From Epidermidibacterium keratini (GTDB lineage Bacteria > Actinomycetota > Actinomycetes > Mycobacteriales > Antricoccaceae), in NCBI RefSeq assembly GCF_009834025.1, contig NZ_CP047156.1, forward strand, positions 3,308,067 through 3,372,066: a stretch of 64,000 nucleotides of DNA, written 5' to 3'. Under the pieces are notes generated by a model. The model was not told where the DNA came from, made no database searches, and was given only the letters and a program-made list of their open reading frames with translations. This document shows, piece by piece, positions 60,214-64,000 of this stretch. Made by a program: the position numbers and the translations under genes. Within the stretch, counting starts at the first letter, position 1. The number at the start of each line of letters is the position of its first letter.

Positions 60214-60248
60214 ACGAAGGCCCGGTCCTTACCGGACCGGGCCTTCGT
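60214..60248 (-). terminator. Strong terminator after whiB1
   Basis: ACGAAGGCCCGGTCC and GGACCGGGCCTTCGT form a perfect 15-bp stem with a 5-nt loop (TTACC), 19 bp downstream of the whiB1 stop on the minus strand. GC-rich with a weak AT end; it should also insulate the nitroreductase gene. Confidence 0.88.
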
Positions 60249-60267
60249 AAGAATGGCGAGATGCAGG

Positions 60268-60516
60268 CTACGCGGAGCGGGCTGTGCGTGCCTGGCGACG
60301 CTTCAGGGCGCGGCGCTCGTCTTCGCTCAGACCGCCCCATACGCCGGAGTCCTGGCCGGAGGTCAGTGCCCACGAGAGGCACTCTGCGGTTACCGGGCAC
60401 CGGCGGCAGACGCTCTTCGCGTCCTCAATCTGACGCAGCGCGGGTCCGGTGTTCCCGATCGGGAAAAACAGCTCCGGGTCCTCATCGCGGCAGATCGCGC
60501 GGTGACGCCAATCCAT
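60268..60516 (-). CDS. whiB1: WhiB1 iron-sulfur transcriptional regulator
   Basis: The 82-residue WhiB protein carries a [4Fe-4S] cluster on Cys 9, 37, 40 and 46 (DWRHRAICRDEDPELFF; VCRRCPVTAEC), the GVWGG turn and the basic C-terminus RRALKRRQARTARSA that binds DNA. The sequence is very close to M. tuberculosis WhiB1, an essential nitric oxide-responsive regulator that binds SigA. ATG 60516 is set by the AAGGAG 7 bp upstream; the frame continues upstream without family features. The terminator at 60214-60248 follows. Confidence 0.95.
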   Translation of the reverse strand: MDWRHRAICRDEDPELFFPIGNTGPALRQIEDAKSVCRRCPVTAECLSWALTSGQDSGVWGGLSEDERRALKRRQARTARSA

Positions 60517-60651
60517 ATCGTCTCCTTGTCCGGCGGCTATGAGTGCACCGAGGTGCGGCGTACGCACATGATGGCTCGGTGTCTCAACCAATTTGCTGAC
60601 ACACCATTCTCACTCGCGCCGTGTTCTAGTGCCAGCCGATAACGCACATTT

Positions 60652-60667
60652 AGCACCGTTTGGTGCT
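60652..60667. promoter_or_regulatory. Inverted repeat in the whiB1 upstream region
   Basis: AGCACC-GTTT-GGTGCT, a 6-bp inverted repeat, lies 135 bp upstream of whiB1, between it and the diacylglycerol kinase gene. It is a candidate operator. The rest of 60517-60745 has no gene; TTGACAT on the plus strand near 60696 resembles a -35 box but faces no plus-strand gene nearby. Confidence 0.45.
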
Positions 60668-60745
60668 GTGAGATATACCCCCATGCGCGGCGCTTGACAT
60701 ACCACACGCAAAGATGGCCTCCCCGCCGGGGTAGGGCCCAGACGA

Positions 60746-61669
60746 CTAGGCGATAACGCTCAAGGCGGCCGGGACGTCGCGGAAGGAGGCGACCGAAACA
60801 TCGCCGGCATAGTCGCCATCTACCTGCAGCGGAAGCGCTGCGTCGGCCCTAATCGTGAACTCGTTCAGATCGTGCAGCAGGTGGACTCGGCCGCCGCGTG
60901 GGTTGGCGACCTTGCGGGTGACCTGCCAGAGAATTCGGCCCACGCGCAGCGCTCCCAGCGGACGCAGCGCGAAGACGTCGAGACCGCTGTCATAGCTGGC
61001 CTTCGGCGTGACGTGCACGGCGCGCCGCCCGTAGTACGTCCACGGCGTCGTATGGGTGACGACGGTGAGGAAGACATCCGGCACGGTCGTGCCGTCGGGC
61101 AGCTCGATGGTCATCGGCGGCAGGGCCGCCTTGCGTCGACCCAGGTAGCCGCGGATCGCCGTACTCGCATAGAGGTACGGCGTCGCCTTGCGGCCATCGC
61201 CGCGGCGCAGCTCGACATCGCGGACGACCTGCGCGTCGAAGCCAAGACCGGCGCTGAAGACGAACCAGCGGCCTTCGACCTGACCGAGCCCGATCCGGCG
61301 TACTCGACCGGCACGCAGCGCCTCAAGCAGCTGGCCGGTCGCATCGACCGGGTCGTTGGCGAGTCCGAGGGCGCGGGCGAAGACGTTGGCCGACCCGCCT
61401 GGAAGCGCCGCGAGCGCGGGTACGTCGTCGCCGAGTCCGTCGGCCAGCATGCCGTTGACGAGCTCGTTGACCGTGCCGTCTCCGCCGAGGGCGATGACCA
61501 GCTCGAAGCCGTCGCGACGCGCCTGCGCGCCGAGCTCCATGGCGTGTCCACGGCGGTCGGTGTGGGCGATCTGCAGATCGAGGTCACGGCTGAGTGCACC
61601 GAGGATGACATCGCGTACCCGCGGGGTCGTCGAGGTCGCCTTCGGGTTGGTCACCAGCAGAGCACGCAT
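60746..61669 (-). CDS. Diacylglycerol kinase family lipid kinase
   Basis: The 307-residue DagK/YegS-type kinase phosphorylates diacylglycerol or a related lipid. The nucleotide motif is LVIALGGDGTVNELVNGM; PALAALPGGSANVFARALG is the second family block, then FVFSAGLGFDAQVVRDVE and a beta-rich C-terminal domain ending FRDVPAALSVIA. The N-terminus MRALLVTNPKAT is typical. By recollection the M. tuberculosis equivalent Rv3218 lies next to whiB1. It is divergent from the small membrane protein gene (36 bp). Confidence 0.9.
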   Translation of the reverse strand: MRALLVTNPKATSTTPRVRDVILGALSRDLDLQIAHTDRRGHAMELGAQARRDGFELVIALGGDGTVNELVNGMLADGLGDDVPALAALPGGSANVFARALGLANDPVDATGQLLEALRAGRVRRIGLGQVEGRWFVFSAGLGFDAQVVRDVELRRGDGRKATPYLYASTAIRGYLGRRKAALPPMTIELPDGTTVPDVFLTVVTHTTPWTYYGRRAVHVTPKASYDSGLDVFALRPLGALRVGRILWQVTRKVANPRGGRVHLLHDLNEFTIRADAALPLQVDGDYAGDVSVASFRDVPAALSVIA

Positions 61670-61705
61670 GGTCTGTAGACACTAGCGGGCACGTACCCTG
61701 GTCAG

Positions 61706-62149
61706 GTGCCAGATGACCACGACCATGACGAACACGACACCCGGCGCCGGTATGCCTTCGGTCGTGGTGAGCATCGTCCACTCAAGCTGACGATCGCCGC
61801 AGCGCTCGTCGCCCTGCAAGGCCTCGGGGCCCTGGTGTGGGGCGTCTTCTGGATGATCCAGGGCATCGTCGGTACGCCGACCGACGAGCAGGTATCGGTG
61901 ATGGGCGCACTGTTCATCGGCGTACTCGGTGCGCTGCTGATCCGGTTCGGTGTCGGCTTGTGGAAGGTCGATGCGTGGCCGCGGGTGCCCTCGATCGTCT
62001 TCTCGCTCATCTGCGTGCCGATCAGCTACCAGCTGGCGTTCAAAGCGCAGCTGGAGTGGGTCGGCGTACCGCTGCTGGCCTGCTCGATCGCCGTACTCGT
62101 CCTGCTGTTCAGTGAGGACGTGCGGGAGGCTTACGGCCGCGACGTCTGA
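61706..62149 (+). CDS. Small integral membrane protein (Rv3217c-like)
   Basis: The 147-residue protein has an N-terminal acidic-His stretch (DDHDHDEHDTRRR) and four membrane helices (about 28-50, 60-82, 90-112 and 118-138, e.g. LTIAAALVALQGLGALVWGVF). There are no catalytic motifs. It resembles the conserved membrane protein Rv3217c by size, topology and neighbourhood. The GTG start at 61706 precedes PDDHDH. Its end overlaps the convergent GNAT gene by 19 bp. Function unknown. Confidence 0.78.
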   Translation: MPDDHDHDEHDTRRRYAFGRGEHRPLKLTIAAALVALQGLGALVWGVFWMIQGIVGTPTDEQVSVMGALFIGVLGALLIRFGVGLWKVDAWPRVPSIVFSLICVPISYQLAFKAQLEWVGVPLLACSIAVLVLLFSEDVREAYGRDV

Positions 62150-62658
62150 GCGTCGGCCGCGAAGTCGTCAAGAGCCTTGCCGGTGAGGCGCATCGTGTCC
62201 CACTCATCCATGGCCACCGCACCGATAGCGCGGTAGAAGTCGATCGAGGGCGTGTTCCACTTGAGCACTGACCACTCCACACGGCCGAGCCCGTTAGCGG
62301 CGGCGATCTTGGCGAGCGACTGCAGAAGCGCCTTGCCCAGCCCGGTGCCGCGCTCGGATTCGGAGACGAAGAGGTCTTCGAGGTAGATGCCGTGGATGCC
62401 AAGCCAGGTGGAGAAGTTCAGGAACCAGATGGCGCACCCGACGATCTCGCCGCCAGGCTCGCGCTCGGCGACCAGCGCGTAGACGGCCGGCTGCTCGCCG
62501 AAGAGCGACGTGTGCAGCTGCTGCTCGGTGGCCAGCGCCTCGTGCTCAGCCCGCTCGTAGCGGGCGAGCTCGCGAACCAGCTCGATGAGTCGGGGGACGT
62601 CCTGCGGTCTCGCGCGTCGGATCCGAGGGTCGAGGGTGTCCGGGATGCTGACGTGCAC
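62131..62658 (-). CDS. GNAT family N-acetyltransferase
   Basis: The 175-residue acetyltransferase has the acetyl-CoA pyrophosphate loop in VSESERGTGLGKALLQSLAK and the upstream motif YALVAEREPGGEIVGCAIWFLNFSTWLG, with LNFSTWLGIHGIYLEDLFV characteristic of the spermidine/thialysine acetyltransferase-like branch. The N-terminus IRRARPQDVPRLIELVRELARYER is typical. It is separated by only 2 bp from the phosphatidylserine synthase gene upstream, forming an operon with it. The substrate may be a diamine or lysine analogue, by resemblance only. Confidence 0.9.
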   Translation of the reverse strand: MHVSIPDTLDPRIRRARPQDVPRLIELVRELARYERAEHEALATEQQLHTSLFGEQPAVYALVAEREPGGEIVGCAIWFLNFSTWLGIHGIYLEDLFVSESERGTGLGKALLQSLAKIAAANGLGRVEWSVLKWNTPSIDFYRAIGAVAMDEWDTMRLTGKALDDFAADAQTSRP

Positions 62659-62660
62659 CG

Positions 62661-63680
62661 TTAGCGCTCCTGCGAGGTCGGGCGTGCGGGCTGATGGTCG
62701 GTGTCGTGCTCGGGTTCGTCGTCCTCGTCATCATCGTCGTCCTCGTCGGCGACCTGGAAGAACACCGACGGCTGCTTATGACGCGGTGGGGCCACGGTGT
62801 GCGCGCCGAAGACGCGGCGCCTAATCGGTGCCGTCGCCCAGCCGACCGGCGCGACGAGCACGTAGCCGAAGGCCATGATGGCGCCGGTGATCGCTGGAAT
62901 AATGGCAAACCCGATGATGGCAAGCACGATTGCGCCGGCGGTGACGTAGACGCCTTTACCTTTCGGGCTCGCGAGCGTCCGGAATGACAGGAACCGGTAC
63001 GAGCTGATCATCAGCAGCGCCGGGATGACGCCGACGCAGAGCGGGAGGGCGACCCACCGGCCCTCGAACGGCGGGTCGAAGAGGAACACCGAGGCGAGTA
63101 CGACGCCCGCGGCCGCCGGACTGGCCAGCCCGATGAAGTAGCGCTTGTCGGCCAGCGGGTCGATGGTGACGTTGAAGCGGGCGAGGCGGAATGCCGCACA
63201 TGCCAACCAGAGCAACGGCACGACCCACGACCACACACCGGTGCCGTTGAAGCCCCACATGTGCAGGAGGACGGCGGGACCGATGCCGAAGGAGATGAGG
63301 TCGGCCAGCGAGTCGAACTGCAAGCCGAACGGGGTGATCGAGCCGACCGCTCGTGCAACGGCGCCGTCGGCGATATCCAACAGGATCGCGACCGCGATGA
63401 GCACGGCGGCCGCGGTGAACTCGCGGTCGAAGGACAGCAACACCGAGATGAAACCGCACATCATGTTGCCCAGCGTGAAAAGGCTCGGCAGCATCGCCTT
63501 GGCGCGCTCGGCGCCCGTCGGCAGCTGGGCGGGGGAGACGACATCGGCGCCGGTGGGCGAAACGAGGCGGATACCCCTGCGTCGGCGCCGGATGGCGTCG
63601 CGGACACGGCCGGTGGGGTACGGCGACTGGTGGGCGGTGGCCTGACCGGGGGTGGGCTGTCCGGTGGATGGCTGGGTCAT
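62661..63680 (-). CDS. pssA: CDP-diacylglycerol-serine O-phosphatidyltransferase
   Basis: The 339-residue membrane enzyme makes phosphatidylserine from CDP-diacylglycerol and serine. The CDP-alcohol phosphotransferase motif D-G-x2-A-R-x8-G-x3-D-x3-D is complete: DGAVARAVGSITPFGLQFDS then LAD. About eight helices follow. The N-terminal 60 residues are hydrophilic and the C-terminal tail (about 305-339) is an acidic run of Asp/Glu, unusual in length. ATG 63680 overlaps the psd stop by 1 bp (TAATG). It acts with the next enzyme in phosphatidylethanolamine synthesis. Confidence 0.93.
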   Translation of the reverse strand: MTQPSTGQPTPGQATAHQSPYPTGRVRDAIRRRRRGIRLVSPTGADVVSPAQLPTGAERAKAMLPSLFTLGNMMCGFISVLLSFDREFTAAAVLIAVAILLDIADGAVARAVGSITPFGLQFDSLADLISFGIGPAVLLHMWGFNGTGVWSWVVPLLWLACAAFRLARFNVTIDPLADKRYFIGLASPAAAGVVLASVFLFDPPFEGRWVALPLCVGVIPALLMISSYRFLSFRTLASPKGKGVYVTAGAIVLAIIGFAIIPAITGAIMAFGYVLVAPVGWATAPIRRRVFGAHTVAPPRHKQPSVFFQVADEDDDDDEDDEPEHDTDHQPARPTSQER

Positions 63681-64000
63681 TAGCTCGTGCGATCGCTCAC
63701 GATGGGCCAGCGCGCGAGGGTCGACTCGCCGGCGATGACCCGGTCGCCCTTGGACACCAGCAGCGGCACGCCTGGTGGGATGAAGACGTCCATCCGCGAG
63801 CCGAACTTCATCAGCCCGATTCGCTGACCGGTCGTGATCTGCTCGCCGATCTCGACGCGGGTCACGACGCGTCGGGCTAGCAGCCCGACGATCTGGCGGA
63901 AGATAACGGTGCGGCGCTCACCGGCGACGTCGCGGGTGACAGTGATCTCGGTGCGCTCGTTGTCTGTGGCGCTGTGGTCACTGAACGCGGCGAGGTACTT
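63680..64000 (-). CDS. psd: Phosphatidylserine decarboxylase (5' end outside window)
   Basis: The last 106 residues are visible: the frame is open to the window edge (reading KYLAAFSDHSATDNERTEI). The pyruvoyl-forming Gly-Ser site is in GLMKFGSRMDVFIPPGV, where self-cleavage before Ser gives the pyruvoyl group. The short archaeal/actinobacterial form of the enzyme (about 200-240 residues) fits. It converts phosphatidylserine to phosphatidylethanolamine and is coupled to pssA. The start lies beyond 64000. Confidence 0.92.
   Translation of the reverse strand, partial: KYLAAFSDHSATDNERTEITVTRDVAGERRTVIFRQIVGLLARRVVTRVEIGEQITTGQRIGLMKFGSRMDVFIPPGVPLLVSKGDRVIAGESTLARWPIVSDRTS

Noticed and set aside
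60690-60720. Plus-strand promoter from TTGACAT
   Set aside because: No plus-strand gene follows for about 1 kb and no convincing -10 box is placed correctly.
1-64000. Prophage, insertion sequences, tRNA or rRNA genes
   Set aside because: I saw no integrase, transposase or structural phage genes, and no cloverleaf or rRNA-like sequence by eye; a tRNA scan was not run.

Overview
The window is 64 kb of chromosome from a high-GC Gram-positive bacterium (Actinomycetota). This rests on the high-GC third-position codon bias, frequent GTG starts, WhiB1, a SigH/SigR-type sigma factor with its zinc anti-sigma factor, a PdtaS-type kinase, the 24-residue ribosomal peptide bL37 and DUF222-HNH (13E12-type) genes. 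From memory, gene content and much of the order over 52-62 kb (rsgA, aroA, SRAP, sigH, rshA, biotinyl protein, pdtaS, whiB1, diacylglycerol kinase, small membrane protein, GNAT) match the Rv3216-Rv3228c neighbourhood of Mycobacterium tuberculosis. I cannot assign a genus. I saw no rRNA, tRNA, CRISPR array, insertion sequence or prophage.

Layout. 1-5.9 kb: the end of a two-component system, two lipoproteins, a DUF2200 protein, an ASCH/HhH protein, a DUF4916 (Nudix-like) protein and a DUF5925 AAA ATPase. 5.9-15 kb: an AddAB/RecBC-like helicase-nuclease pair, an unrecognised 280-residue protein and a NERD-domain helicase. 15-17.5 kb: a DUF222-HNH endonuclease gene embedded in palindromic repeats. 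17.5-19.8 kb: pyroglutamyl peptidase and a protein with two homologous halves. 19.8-23.7 kb: a siderophore ABC importer behind DtxR/IdeR-like boxes. 23.8-29.3 kb: a copper operon (CopD/CtaG fusion, Cu P-type ATPase, BlaI/CopY regulator, M56 protease) behind a perfect palindromic operator. 29.2-40.4 kb: carbon and acyl metabolism (amidohydrolase, pyruvate carboxylase, cyclase-family hydrolase, two acyl-CoA ligases, AIM24 protein, serine hydrolase). 40.5-43 kb: a second DUF222-HNH cassette in opposite orientation. 43-47.1 kb: a stress-type membrane protein, a FUSC-family protein, and a DNA-binding citrate synthase facing an ordinary citrate synthase across a 55-bp interval with two palindromes. 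47.1-50.7 kb: a VapBC toxin-antitoxin pair, then LhgO, a TVP38 protein and threonine dehydratase. 50.7-64 kb: AlkB, HisN, RsgA, AroA, SRAP, the SigH regulon core, bL37, biotinyl carrier, PdtaS, nitroreductase, WhiB1, lipid kinase, GNAT, and phosphatidylserine synthase and decarboxylase.

Most unusual content. (1) Two DUF222-HNH genes, each with the same 45-nt upstream element and the same downstream tail, lie among REP-like palindromes, and one repeat copy is read in frame inside both proteins. (2) A citrate synthase fused to a helix-turn-helix domain faces a second citrate synthase over a likely operator. (3) A BlaI-M56 pair, the module used for beta-lactam sensing, closes a copper-export operon. 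(4) A siderophore-binding protein has Tyr where the lipobox Cys belongs and no cysteine at all. All functions are inferred from motifs and context by eye; no database search was run.
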